Shown: one piece after another, positions 1 through 12,029 of the stretch | Position numbering within the stretch: position 1 is the first letter of the stretch | Layout: every line of letters starts with the position of its first letter | Origin: Chrysomallon squamiferum | Taxonomy: Eukaryota; Mollusca; Gastropoda; Neomphalida; Peltospiridae | Length of the DNA: 64,000 nt | Assembly: GCA_012295275.1 (NCBI GenBank) | Contig: CM022675.1 | Span: forward strand, 10,022,693-10,086,692 | Direction of reading: 5' to 3' | Translations under genes and position numbers: made by a program | Notes under the pieces: generated by a model | What the model was told of the DNA's origin: nothing | What the model saw: the letters and a program-made list of their open reading frames with translations, nothing else | The model's database searches: none

Positions 1-232
1 TAGACATTTATTCATTTTGGAAACATTAACAGCAGCAGTGATAATAACAGTAGTAGTAGTAGCAGTAGTAGTAGTAATAACCGTAATAGTAGTAGTAGTA
101 GCAGTAGCAATATTAGTAGTAGTAACAGTAGTATTTGCAGTAGTAATAATAGTTGTAGTAGTTGTACTAGTAGAGTACTAATAGTAAAAAGTGTAGTACT
201 AACAGTAATAGTTCTAGAATAATAATTATAAG

Positions 233-269
<37 letters not shown>

Positions 270-284
270 GTAGTAGTAGTAGTA

Positions 285-333
<49 letters not shown>

Positions 334-1130
334 AAGAAGCAGCAGCAGAAACAGTAGTGGTTGTTGTAAACGGTAGCAGTAATATCAGTGGTAATATGAT
401 ATAGAAGGTGCAGTGGTAGTTGTTGATGCTGGAAATGTAGTAGAAATGTTGATGAACCTTTTTCGATGTTAGTCTTACGTTTTGATTCTTCTTAAAAGCG
501 GTTACGCTTTTGATCATTCATGCTCCTTGTTCTCCATTTTTTTTTTTTTTTTTTAAATCTCTTCTTTAACATTTTACATTCACAACAAAATATTGAACTT
601 ATCTCACATCATAAAAATATTATTTTGAAGAAAAAAACAAAAACAAAAAACAAAAAACAAACAAGCACTGCGCGAACTTTGAACAAAATCGTCAGAGCAG
701 ACGTCTAATTGAAATTCGAGTAGCACGCGGAATAATACACTCTTCATTAGTTTTTAATCCCAAAGCACACACGCAGTTTACCCAACGTGCCTTCTACAAT
801 AACGAGGGGTTAGTTTTTAATGTAGTCAGGTCTAAAAAACATCCAAAGTGAATGGTCAGAACGCAATTACTTTAATTAAATCGTGAAATACTTGAAGGCA
901 CCGACGCGCTTAATAGCAAGTTGTGTTTTGGAAAATAGTATGTTTCGTAAAGCGTCCGTGAGCGGATTTTTGTAATCCCTCCGCAAATAAAATCAATACT
1001 TGAGAACTGGGTGAACTCCCAGAATTCCATTGTGGATTCAAGGGGAGGCTACTCGCGTACGCCACTCCCTATTTTATTTTTGTCATTTTATTGTTATTAT
1101 TATTGTTATTATTATTATTAATATTAATTT

Positions 1131-1177
<47 letters not shown>
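1..1177. other. left-edge noncoding region, AGT/AAT microsatellites then unique sequence
   Basis: Positions 1-340 are a degenerate AGT/AAC trinucleotide tract, and about 1086-1180 is an ATT/AAT tract. Between about 700 and 1070 lies less repetitive, more CpG-containing sequence with no convincing exon. Open frames here are low-complexity translations. I see no supported gene. Confidence 0.6.
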
Positions 1178-1180
<3 letters not shown>

Positions 1181-1395
1181 CTTCTATTTCCGTATATGTC
1201 GTCATCGGACAATATGAAACGTCATGCCATTTTAACAAAATGGATAATACGTCATTGAAAAGGTTTCATTTCAAGAATACCAAATAATAAAAAAAACAAA
1301 GTATACTAAAAACAAAATGCGCATTTATTTATTTATTTATTAAACCTCTATTTCCGTATATGTCGTCATCGGACAATATGAAACGTCATGCCATT
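1178..1395 (+). promoter_or_regulatory. duplicated promoter module upstream of copy 1
   Basis: A 54-bp sequence occurs twice, at 1178-1231 and 1342-1395, with one mismatch and an offset of 164 bp. It contains GTCGTCATC and ACGTCATGCC, both CRE/ATF-like. A diverged third version, with a perfect TGACGTCA, sits upstream of paralogue copy 2 at about 5961-6014. The second copy ends about 70 bp before the copy 1 start codon, so this is probably proximal promoter. The regulatory role is inferred. Confidence 0.5.
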
Positions 1396-1463
1396 GTGAT
1401 AAAATTAAGGTCTCAACTTCGTAATAATTCTCTATTTCCATTTTCTAAAGGTACTACATTCCA

Positions 1464-1512
1464 ATGTTTTTCAGGTAAATAATTATCGTTATTACTCTCT
1501 CTCTCTCTCGTT

Positions 1513-1557
<45 letters not shown>

Positions 1558-1607
1558 GAGTGTGTCTGTCTTTCTCTTTCTCATTCTCTCTCAGTCTATG
1601 AAACATG

Positions 1608-1681
<74 letters not shown>

Positions 1682-2590
1682 TTTATTATATTATTTATGT
1701 ATATCATTATATTATTATTTTTATTTTACTACTACTATTACTATTTTCAGCATATACTTGATTATATTAATCTCTCTGGCTGTGTCACGTGGTCACCCTC
1801 TAGACAAAGGAACCTATGAGCTGCTGCCGGTGGATTCGAAGCGTGTTGAGAAACTGAGAGATGAAGCTTTGGTCGCCAAAGCAGAACGAATAAAACGAAC
1901 GTACCCACCTCCAGCGGGTAAGTCTTTTCTTCAACAGTGCGTGCGTGTGTGAGTGCGTGAACGTGTGAGAGTGAGTGTGAGTGTGTGTGTGTGTACGTGA
2001 GTGGGTGGCGTATGTGGGTGGCGTATGTGGGTCGGTGTGTGTGTATGTGTATATATGTATGTAAGTATATATGTATGTATAAATGTATTTATCTATGTAT
2101 GTATGTATGTACGTATGTACGTATGTATGTATGTTTGTATGTATGTGTATGTATGTATGTGTCTGTGTGTGTGTGTGTGTGTTTGTTTAGGTGTGTACGT
2201 TTAAACACACTTAAATAAAATAAAATAAAATAAAAAACAGAAACAAACAGATTTTCTTAGATTTCAGTTTTATAAAGGTGTTGGTCGTTTACTGATATGA
2301 TGAATGATGGATTTTCTTTTTATTAATTTAATATAATATAATATAATATAATTTAATTTAATTTTTGCAGGCCAGGATGAAGATGAGGATGAAGAGGATG
2401 ACGAAGATGATGATGATGAACTTTTTGAAGTTGATAATTCAGACCGTAATGGCCGAGTTGACTGGCCTGTGGTGCCGGATGGTAAGAAATTTATTATTAT
2501 TATTATTATTCTAGATCTTTTTCTTACACACACATACACACAGAGAGAGAACAAGACAGATGTTAAATGGCAAAGAGATAGTGACAAAGA

Positions 2591-2658
<68 letters not shown>

Positions 2659-3792
2659 CATCCATAGAAAGAAACCCAAATATATATTCAGTCACTCAGT
2701 ATTTACATATTTAGAAAACTTAATTTATTTCTCAGTAGCTGTCTAATTTATTTATTTATTGAGTACCTATATATCTAACATATATTAGATTTCATTATTT
2801 ATTTCATTGTTTGTTTGTTTGTTTGTTTACTCTGTTATTAATTTTGTGCTTAAACTCAAAAATTAAATTTCAACTCATTCTGTAAAGACTTTTACTAATA
2901 GCTGATGAAGACGAAGTTAATCGGGAACTGGTAATTTTTGTTGTTGTTCTTTCTTTTTTTTTTTTTTTTTTTTGCCAAATCCTTTTGCTTTGTTTTAAAA
3001 TGTACCTGTGGACATTTCTTTATTATATTTCAAAGTTACTCCTGACGCTCATAACAAACTATGATAATAAAATTAAATTGTAAACAATTTGGATTGGCGC
3101 CATTTTAGACCCTTTGCAACTAGAGTAGTGACGTCATCGCGTACAGGCGAATCTAATAAATGTATTTTTTTTTAAATACACCTTGTACACGATGACGTCA
3201 TAACTGCAGAAACATGGCAGCTGCCAGAAATGTTTAAACTGTACCCTTTTGTTACCCTTCGATATCAATTAAAATTCGACGGTAGAAAGCAAAACATAAA
3301 TTGAAAGAATGCAGACTGTATTTAGACAACTACTTCATATTTTCATAGGTACTTTTTAATAACACGCAAAACCTTGTTTATTGCTATACACAATGTTAAT
3401 TCTTAAATTAATTAATTAACTTATTATTTACAAAACTACTGAAGTTGCTTTTGTTTATACTCTTTAATCAGAAATTTATAATTAATATCAATTATTTACA
3501 TCGCCTCTAAACATTTAAAGATTATAATGGGTCTTTTATTACCCAATTTTAAATATATTTCATGCATGATTGATTATTAAACAACGTCTAACAAATTATC
3601 AGGTGTGAGAATATTTTTCTTTTATTCTAATAATAAGAGTGATCTGCTTCTTTCTCTCTGATGATTATTTCTATAGATTAGCAGCAAAGGATAGTTTATT
3701 TGCACCTTCCCATTAACAGCACTACTATTACTTCTTCTACTACTAATACTATTAATATGATGTTACTATTATCATCATAAATATTGAATTAA

Positions 3793-3871
<79 letters not shown>

Positions 3872-4718
3872 TCTTGTTCTGCTTCTTCTTATTTTTATTG
3901 TTACCGATATTGTTATTGTTAGTTTATATCATTATATTGTTGTTACTGTTTTTGTTTGTGTGTTTTTTTGTTACTGTTAATCATTATTGTTTTGCTTTTT
4001 TTTTTACGTTATTGCTGTTACATTATAACGACTATTATTATTATTGTTGTTGTTGTTGTTGCTGTATCTATTGTTGTTGTAGTGGTAGCTATAACTGCAA
4101 ATATTACCGTTATTGCTATTATTTATTTATTTATTTATTTGTTTATTTATTTATTGTCATAATCTTTTGTTTTCGTTCTTTAATTCCATAAGTTTGGCTT
4201 ATTCTTAATAGGCATTTATACAGTTAAAATAATTCAGAATCTAAAACCCAAAATTATGAATGGTCTCACATAAAATAAAATAAAATAAAATAAATAGATA
4301 AATACATACATACATACATACATACATACATACATACATTAATAAAGCAAGAAAAAAAGAAAGTACGAAAGAAATAAAAACATTAGATAAATACATACAA
4401 AGACAAACAAACAGATAAATATATAAACAAAAACAGACGAATTGGATGGATACATACACAGTTAAATAAATAAAACCAAAAATATTTGTTACGTTCTAGA
4501 TTCAGTCATTTTGTAAATTTGAATTGCTCCAATCAAAGTCAAGCTGGATGTAAAACCAAATACTATGACATCTAGAATTTTCATATTAATATTTGTCTTC
4601 TTTTTTCTTCTTTTTTTTCTTCAGCATATTGTTGTAGAAGTTATTTCCAGAGCAAGAACATTTATAATGGCTGCCCTCCTAGTATTTATTACTAGGGCAG
4701 AGGTAAATGATTTACTAC

Positions 4719-4812
<94 letters not shown>

Positions 4813-4918
4813 ACGACACAGCAACACATTCACATACAAATTATTGATGTCAGGATTCATGGCCCAAATAATATGTAATAAAGATGATAAAACGTCGATA
4901 ATTATGATGATGATGATG

Positions 4919-4949
<31 letters not shown>

Positions 4950-5039
4950 TGATGAAGCTAATGATAATGATGATAAATAATATATATTCCTTTCTTTTTA
5001 CAGTGCATGGATATATTCTACCTGGCTTTAATTGGCTGA
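1464..5039 (+). CDS. unrecognised small secreted/type I membrane protein, paralogue copy 1
   Basis: Six coding exons: 1464-1474, 1751-1917, 2371-2481, 2902-2930, 4625-4702 and 5004-5039. Phases agree at every junction and all introns are GT..AG. The predicted product is 143 residues. Residues 1-16 look like a signal peptide (MFFSIYLIILISLAVS). Residues 20-60 contain LLPVDSKRVEKLRDEAL. Residues 61-78 are almost all Asp/Glu, followed by a DW-P-VP motif near 90-95. The hydrophobic stretch at 117-129 carries Arg just before it and is shorter than the matching membrane segment of copy 2. The tail ends AECMDIFYLALIG. The stop codon overlaps an AATAAA (TGAATAAA), with a second AATAAA at 5058. Every exon has a counterpart in copy 2 at 6160-9393. 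I recognise no family, so function is unknown. Copy 1 may be secreted or only weakly membrane-anchored. Confidence 0.75.
1495..1557. repeat. (CT)n microsatellite, copy 1 intron 1
   Basis: CT run interrupted by GTTCCCCC, starting about 20 bp after the micro-exon donor. Confidence 0.9.
1612..1690. repeat. (ATT)n microsatellite, copy 1 intron 1
   Basis: Pure ATT run with one CATT interruption. Confidence 0.9.
2590..2655. repeat. (GA)n microsatellite, copy 1 intron 3
   Basis: Pure GA run of about 30 units. Confidence 0.95.
2931..4624 (+). other. long intron 4 of copy 1
   Basis: This 1.7-kb intron contains an inverted repeat with two perfect TGACGTCA sites (3129-3200), an ACT/AAT microsatellite (about 3795-3872) and a (CATA)n tract near 4305-4340. 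I see no further exon. Confidence 0.55.
3129..3200. repeat. inverted repeat carrying two TGACGTCA palindromes
   Basis: The left arm at 3129-3148 begins TGACGTCATCG. The right arm at 3181-3200 is its inverse with about 17 of 20 positions paired. The loop itself contains GTATTT...AAATAC. The structure may be a small foldback element or a regulatory pair of CREs. Only the sequence symmetry is observed. Confidence 0.55.
4722..4812. repeat. compound (CT)n(CA)n microsatellite, copy 1 intron 5
   Basis: About 37 CT units followed by 8 CA units, starting 20 bp after the membrane-segment exon. Confidence 0.95.
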
Positions 5040-5827
5040 ATAAAATGAAATAGAAGAAATAAAATTTGTGAAAAACCAGTGACCAAACTTGGCAGTATCA
5101 GTCATATTTGATAGAATTTCATTATTTAAAAAATTGTTTTAAAAAAGGACAACAACTCAATTATATTTTCTGTCTTAATTTAAAATATTTTAAAATAAAA
5201 TAATAACTTAAAAACTGCCTTGATGTAAATTTCTCTTTCAACTTTTTGGATTTTAGAATACTAATGACAGAGTAAATCTTAACTTTATATAACAACAACA
5301 ACAACAACAGCAGCAGCAGCAGCAACAGCAACAGAAACAGCAACAACAATATACTGTCCAATTAATAAAGAACTATAACAACAAAAGACTACTGTTCAAA
5401 AATATCTGAGCGACGCCATTTTATTCACTGTGGTAAAGTTGTCAGAAAAACTCTATTATCGATCCGCAGTTTACTCGAAAAATCCAGACGTGAAGTGGTA
5501 AAATGGCGGCGTAGTTTTTTTTTTTTTTTTTTTTGTTTTCCTCCCCTTCCCGGAAGTATCATTTTATGATCATACTTTTTCACTAACAATGGCATGCCAG
5601 TAAAAAACAAGATGGATGCATCAACAATTATTTTAGACTATTCATTAGTACCGACAAAAGTGCATATTTAATAATCATGTGTAAATAAATAAACAAGAAA
5701 AATAAACAAACGAACAAACGAACAAAATAATAGTAAAAAAGAACAACAACAAAAATAGTAGTAGTAGTAGTAGATAAATTTAAAAAAAGTTGTAAGTAAA
5801 GAACCTAAACAATAATTAATTATAACT

Positions 5828-5904
<77 letters not shown>

Positions 5905-5956
5905 TGTTGTTGTCGCTGTTATTTATTTATTTATTTATTTATTAATTAACTACATA
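5040..5956. other. intergenic spacer between the two paralogues
   Basis: The spacer begins with a 3' UTR segment of about 80 bp that resembles the one after copy 2 (AGTGACC and nearby blocks). It also contains CAG/CAA runs (5285-5350), a YY1-like AAAATGGCGGC at 5500-5510 and an AAT/ATT tract at 5830-5900. I see no exon. Confidence 0.55.
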
Positions 5957-5960
5957 AAAT

Positions 5961-6014
5961 ATATTTCTGTGAATGACGTCATCAGAAACGCACGTAACGT
6001 CATGCTATTGTGAT
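5961..6014 (+). promoter_or_regulatory. promoter module of copy 2 with perfect CRE (TGACGTCA at 5974-5981)
   Basis: This aligns with the duplicated module upstream of copy 1: ATTTCTG..., then TGACGTCATC, then AACGTCATGC, then ATTGTGATA. It lies about 150-200 bp before the start codon at 6160. Its conservation between paralogues, while the surroundings are microsatellite, suggests promoter function. CREB/ATF binding is an inference from the motif. Confidence 0.5.
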
Positions 6015-6159
6015 AGTACGTCACTAAGGTCATGGTCACAAAGTATACCAATATGCGTTGTTAAGGCCGCACTTACTTCTTCACAAAAAGATAATAATTC
6101 TCAATCAAATCGACTCCATTTTGAGAAGATACACGATTTCTGAACATACTTTCATTCCA

Positions 6160-6183
6160 ATGCATTTCTGGTTAGTAGTTATT

Positions 6184-6216
<33 letters not shown>

Positions 6217-6371
6217 TCTCTCTCTCTGTGTCAGATACTAACCCTACTGTTATCATCATCATCGTCATCATCATAATCAGTATTATCATTATTATCGCTA
6301 TGACTATCATCATCATCATCATCATCATCACTACCATCATTATCATCATCATTTTTTATTATTTATTTATT

Positions 6372-6404
<33 letters not shown>

Positions 6405-6645
6405 TTCAGCACACATTTGATTGTATTTATCACTCTGGCCGTGTCGTATGGGGACCCCATTGAAGGAGGAGGGACTCACAATCTTCTACCTGTGAACGCA
6501 AAACGCGTGGTCAGACTGAGGGAAGAGGCGCTGATTGACAAGGCAGCCATAGCAGCGCACGAGAACCCGCAGTCTCCCCCAGCTGGTGTGTCAGTCTACG
6601 GTGTGTGCGTGCGTGTGTGCGTGCGAGCGTGCGTGCATATGTGAG

Positions 6646-6680
<35 letters not shown>

Positions 6681-6729
6681 GAGTGTATGTGTATTTTGTG
6701 TTTGTGTGTACGTATGTCAGTTTGTAATG

Positions 6730-6827
<98 letters not shown>

Positions 6828-8248
6828 AATATATATATGTGTGTGTATGTATGTATGTATGATGGATGTACGTGTGCGTGCGTCTGTATGTATATTTGTG
6901 TGTATGTTTGTCAGTACGTCTGTGCATGGGTATTTTCATGTGTTTGTCTTCGGGACTACGTTTGTGCGGGTGTATTTGATTTTAGTCATTTTTTGCATGC
7001 GTTTGTTTGCATCTGCAAATCTGTCGTTTGCAAGTACGTGTATAGGAATGAATTTTGTTTTATGTGTGTGTGCTTAAGTACTGTCTGTATTTTTTTTTTT
7101 ATATCTATGCATTACATTTATTTTGTTTTGTTCATTTAAGCATTTGCTTTTCAAAGTTTGTTTTTTCTTTGGTATAATCATTTTTTAAATACTAGAAGCA
7201 ATACAAATAATGATAATGATGATGGTAATAATAATATTCACAAAACCAACAGCAGAAATAATAATAACAAGAACTCTAACGATGACGACGATGACAACAA
7301 CAACAACAACAATACTACTAATAATTATAATAATGAAAACAATAATGACAATAACACCAACAGCAGTAACAACAACAATATTAACAACAAAACAACAACA
7401 ACAACAACAACAATAACAATAACAATAATAATAATAATAATCATCATCATCATTATAATAATAATAGGAACAACAACAACAACAACAGTATTAATATAAT
7501 CTAAGTTACGTCATTTTAATTAAATTCGTTCACCAATTCACTGAATTATTTCTTGGTGTTAAGAACAGTTTTTTTATTCTGCAGGTTTGGAAGGTGAACT
7601 CGATGCTGAGAATGAACCTGATAAGAGTGATGTCTTTGACAGCGATAATCCAAACGACTGGCCGCCAGTTCCACCATCATCATGTGAGGACTACTTTTTT
7701 CTTTTTCTTCTTCTCAATCTCTTCTTTAGCTGTCTTTGTCTATGTATGTATGTGCGCAAGTGTGTATTCGTGTATGTATCTGTATATATATATATGCATG
7801 TACGTACGTATTTATATATTCTTTAATTAGGTCTCGTTCATAGTACACACATTAGTTTATTTCTGAAGTCGTTATTCATTCATTAATTCGTTTTCCAAAA
7901 TTTATGAATATATTTGATGCTGTTTATTTATCTGCTATTTACAAGCACTAATGTGTATTTTTTATTTACTGTATTTGTTAATTATTAAAATTATTTACGT
8001 ATCTGTTTACTAGCATTTACTTCTTATATTTGTTTAAAACATCTGTATTTGTATCTAATGCTGTTTGTTTGTTTATTTATTTAGTGAAATGTACTTAACA
8101 ATTTTGTGTTTAAATTTGTGCGTATATTTCTACTCAATCTGTAAAGATTTTTTTTTTCTAACAGCTGAGGGAGACGGACGTACCCGTAAGCTAGTAAGTT
8201 TGTTTACATAATTATTATTTTTATTACTATTATTATTATTATTATTAC

Positions 8249-8338
<90 letters not shown>

Positions 8339-8428
8339 TACTACTACTTCTATTATTATTATTATTATTACTATTATTATTATTACTATTATTATTATTA
8401 TTATTATTATTACTATTATTATTATTAC

Positions 8429-8467
<39 letters not shown>

Positions 8468-8574
8468 TACTACTACTTCTATTATTATTATTATTATTAC
8501 TACTACTTCTATTATTATTATTATTATGACTATTATTATATTACTATTATTATTATTATTATTATCATTATTAC

Positions 8575-8611
<37 letters not shown>

Positions 8612-8628
8612 ACTATTATTATTAATAC

Positions 8629-8673
<45 letters not shown>

Positions 8674-9071
8674 GATTATTATTATTATTATGATTATGAT
8701 TATTATTATTATTATTCTTATTCCACCAAAAACAACGCTGGATCTAAAACCAAAAATTACTATGTATAGATTTTTCTTATTAATTTTTCTTTTTGTTTCA
8801 GGATATTCTTATAGTTGTTGTTTCCATATCAGGAGCTACTATGTTGGCTATCATCCTCCTTTTCATTTTCAGAGCAGAGGTAAGTAATTTAATTAAACTA
8901 ATTATAATATTAATTAGAGCTTATTTGTACAGTGCATACAGTATAGAGGGAGACATAGACATTATATCCTTAGTCCTGTAATGATTATGATGATGATGTT
9001 GATGATAATAATGATAAATAATAAAAATAATGAAAATATAATAATAATTAAAAACAATAATACATAATAAA

Positions 9072-9103
<32 letters not shown>

Positions 9104-9393
9104 TATAATAATTAAAAACAATAATACATAATAACAACAAATAATAACAATATTAAAAACGGTAATAGAAATAATAATAGTAATAATAATAAATAATAAT
9201 GATGATTATAATAATAATAAATAATAATAGTAATGATGATGATGATTATGATGATGTTGATAATAATAATAATAATAATATTGGTAATATTAAATAATAA
9301 TAATAATGATGATTACAATGATGATGATGATAATTAAGTATTTCTTTCTTTTTACAGTGCATGAATATATACTGTATGGCTTTAATGGGCTGA
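6160..9393 (+). CDS. unrecognised small type I membrane protein, paralogue copy 2
   Basis: Six coding exons: 6160-6170, 6410-6585, 7585-7683, 8165-8193, 8802-8879 and 9358-9393, all GT..AG with matching phases. The predicted product is 142 residues. Residues 1-16 form a signal peptide (MHFCTHLIVFITLAVS). Residues 17-63 contain LLPVNAKRVVRLREEAL, shared with copy 1. An acidic region follows, then NDWPPVP near 87-92. A clear membrane helix spans about 106-128 (DILIVVVSISGATMLAIILL...) followed by a short tail ending RAECMNIYCMALMG. The topology is therefore a short extracellular acidic ectodomain with a tiny cytoplasmic tail containing two Cys and one Tyr. Four of six exon lengths equal those of copy 1 (11, 29, 78, 36 nt). 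As in copy 1, TGA overlaps AATAAA. I recognise no family. Confidence 0.78.
6732..6826. repeat. (CT)n microsatellite, copy 2 intron 2
   Basis: About 47 uninterrupted CT units, the longest dinucleotide run in this part of the window. Confidence 0.95.
8208..8725. repeat. (ATT)n/(ACT)n microsatellite, copy 2 intron 4
   Basis: About 500 bp of ATT units with recurring ACTACTACTTCT interruptions, which indicates higher-order duplication of a longer unit. Confidence 0.95.
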
Positions 9394-12029
9394 ATAAAAT
9401 TAAAATGAAGAAATAAATTTCCATGAAAATCAGTGACCTTTGTTTGCCATTTCACTCCTGTTTGATTTTATTTATTAAACAAAAATTAGAAAGAAAAATA
9501 ATTTACATATAAAATTGTATTTAAAATATTTTCTTAAAATGGTCTTTACGTACATTTTATTTTATACTTTCAAATTTTAAAAATAGCCTAATGATAAAAT
9601 ATTTTTAAAATGTAAACTTTATATTTTTTATTTACAATTTATTTTTTATGTTATGTCATTTATTTATTAATTTATTAATTTATTAATTTATTTTTTAAAA
9701 AACAAAACTAAAACGAACTTTTTTTTTACAAATAATTTAAGAAAATAAAAATGAAAATAAAAACTGAAAAACTTAAAAATTAGAAAAAATGCAGATTAGA
9801 TTCAGAACAAAATCTTGAAAAATTCAATCATAAATCTGGTAAATTAAAAAAGAAATATAATTACTATTGTCATTTTATTGCCTACAGTCTATATGTTTTT
9901 ACCTTTTATTTATATATATTTTGTTTTATACATTTTACAGTAATTTTATAAATCTTTATATCATTTTTAAGTACTCAACAGTTATTTTTGATATGCTTAT
10001 AAAATGGAATTTTTTGTACATACACTTTTTTTGTTTGTCTGTATGGATGTCTATATATCATTATATGTATATGAAAATGTATAACTTTTCTTGAATATTG
10101 TTGCATAAAAAAAGAAAGAGATAAAATAAAGCTGTTATTTACACTAATTTAATTGTTTTAGTGTCAAATTAATTTCAACACTTCATCTAAAAATGTCAAA
10201 TAATAAATATATCACTTTCAAGACAGTCTAAAGAAAACTTCGGGTTGGAACAGGAAAAACAATGCTGAGTACTCTATGAAGGATTGATAGTAGTAATAAC
10301 AGCAGCAGCAGTAGTAGTAGTAATAGTGGACATTAAAAATAAAATTATAACAAAAAACTTTATTGTTAGGAAAGGTTGATGTCAAATAACAAAATGGAAC
10401 AAACTGTTTCACTTTGTCACAGAAACTGCAGTGTACAGAGATGACTGCAGACAAAAACAATTCAATGAAGACAGAAAAGAAAATATTACTTTATTTCTTA
10501 GAAAAGGCTGGGTTATCAATTACAAAATAAAACAGAATAAACAAATGATTTTATAGCAGAAACCAAATTTTACTAATATTTTATAGCTTAATACATGAAA
10601 ACAGTGAAAACGATACTTATTTGCTATTAGTTAAAAACAAAACTGAAAAATAATTATATATGTTTTTTTATATTTTATACATGAATGATAAGAAAAAAAA
10701 ATCGATTCAGGAGGAAACAAAACAGTATTACTTTATTATTGGTAAAGATTGGACGCCAAAATATAATTAAAACACTTGTTTAAATCATAAAAAATTAGGA
10801 TATTAGGATTTTTTTTTTTTTTTATATTTATAGATGAACACAAAATCCAAATAAATAAGAGAAAATGAAAGGAACATTAAACTGACATGTAAATAAATTA
10901 TTGATATTTCTATCAGCATTTATATATACATATATATACATATATACATATATTCACATACACAATTTTTATTATAGTAATGGTGATACATTCATACAAT
11001 TAAAATGATAATTACAATGATTTTTATTAATTTAACAATATAATATTGATTTTAATTCTTAATTTTTGACAGAAATTATAATTATTGTGCATACCATGTG
11101 TGGTTAAAATGAAAAAAATTCTTGAACAATTATCGTCAATTCACTTCAAGAATTGGCACCAATCAGTTTGAATTATTTTTGCTGAAATGAGAATTCTTAC
11201 TAAAAAAATATTATCATTTTAAATCTGGATTTAGCACAATCCAGATATAAAGATTATAACAATTAATTATCAGTTAAAAATGTGATAAAAAATTAAATTT
11301 TCAATAAACGTAACGTATACTGTATGGTTTAAATAAAAAGAAGTGAAGATTTTATTAAATACTGCAATCCTTCCTTCTAAAACTTATAAAAATTATAACT
11401 GAACTGATGCATAAATATCAAAAGAAACATGCATTTTAAAATTTACAAAGAAAATGAAAACGAAAAGATTCCGAACAATTTTACTACTTTTGTCTTTTGT
11501 ACTGCTAGATACAATAATGATGCCAAAAAAAATAAAAATAAAAAAAATAAAAATAATAAAAAAAAGGACAGGTTTATTCTCATGCAAAGCTATTTTTAGA
11601 CTGTTTTATTTTGAACAAGGCACGCAAAGAAAATATTTTTTAAAACACAAATGAGTATTCATTCTTTTGACTCGTAATGAAATTGCAAGTTCCTGGTGTA
11701 ATCAAAGGCATCAGAAGTAGCTAGTAGTAGCAATCTAAAATAAGACGTAGTCACAACTAAACAGAGGTAGTCAAAATCAATTAGAAACGATTAGAGATCT
11801 AAAATAACCAAAACTAACAAAAATAATAATAACAGAAGTAGTCAAAAGTAACTTTAAATAGTCAGAGGTAATCAGAAGTAGTCCAATGATATCGTAAGTA
11901 GTCAACATTAATCAGGAGCAGCCTAATGCAGTTACAGTAGTCAGAACAAGCATGATAATAAAGTTTTTAAAAAAATCGACGAAGCACTTTTGATAAATGA
12001 AAAGAAATATTTCGTAAAGTGTGGAAGTG
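9394..12029. other. intergenic region, 3' UTRs of copy 2 (+) and USP1 (-)
   Basis: This is AT-rich unique sequence without supported exons. AATAAA signals for copy 2 lie at 9393 and 9412. The part nearest 12029 should include the USP1 3' UTR on the minus strand. A run of imperfect AGTAGTCA-type units lies at about 11710-11945. Confidence 0.5.

Noticed and set aside
167-517. Open frame rich in Thr, Asn, Ile and Leu
   Set aside because: It is a translation of a trinucleotide microsatellite with no splice context or similarity.
5410-5515. Inverted CGCCATTTTA / TAAAATGGCGGCG pair
   Set aside because: The symmetric arms are only about 14 bp and the interior does not pair well. Kept only as a YY1-like motif.
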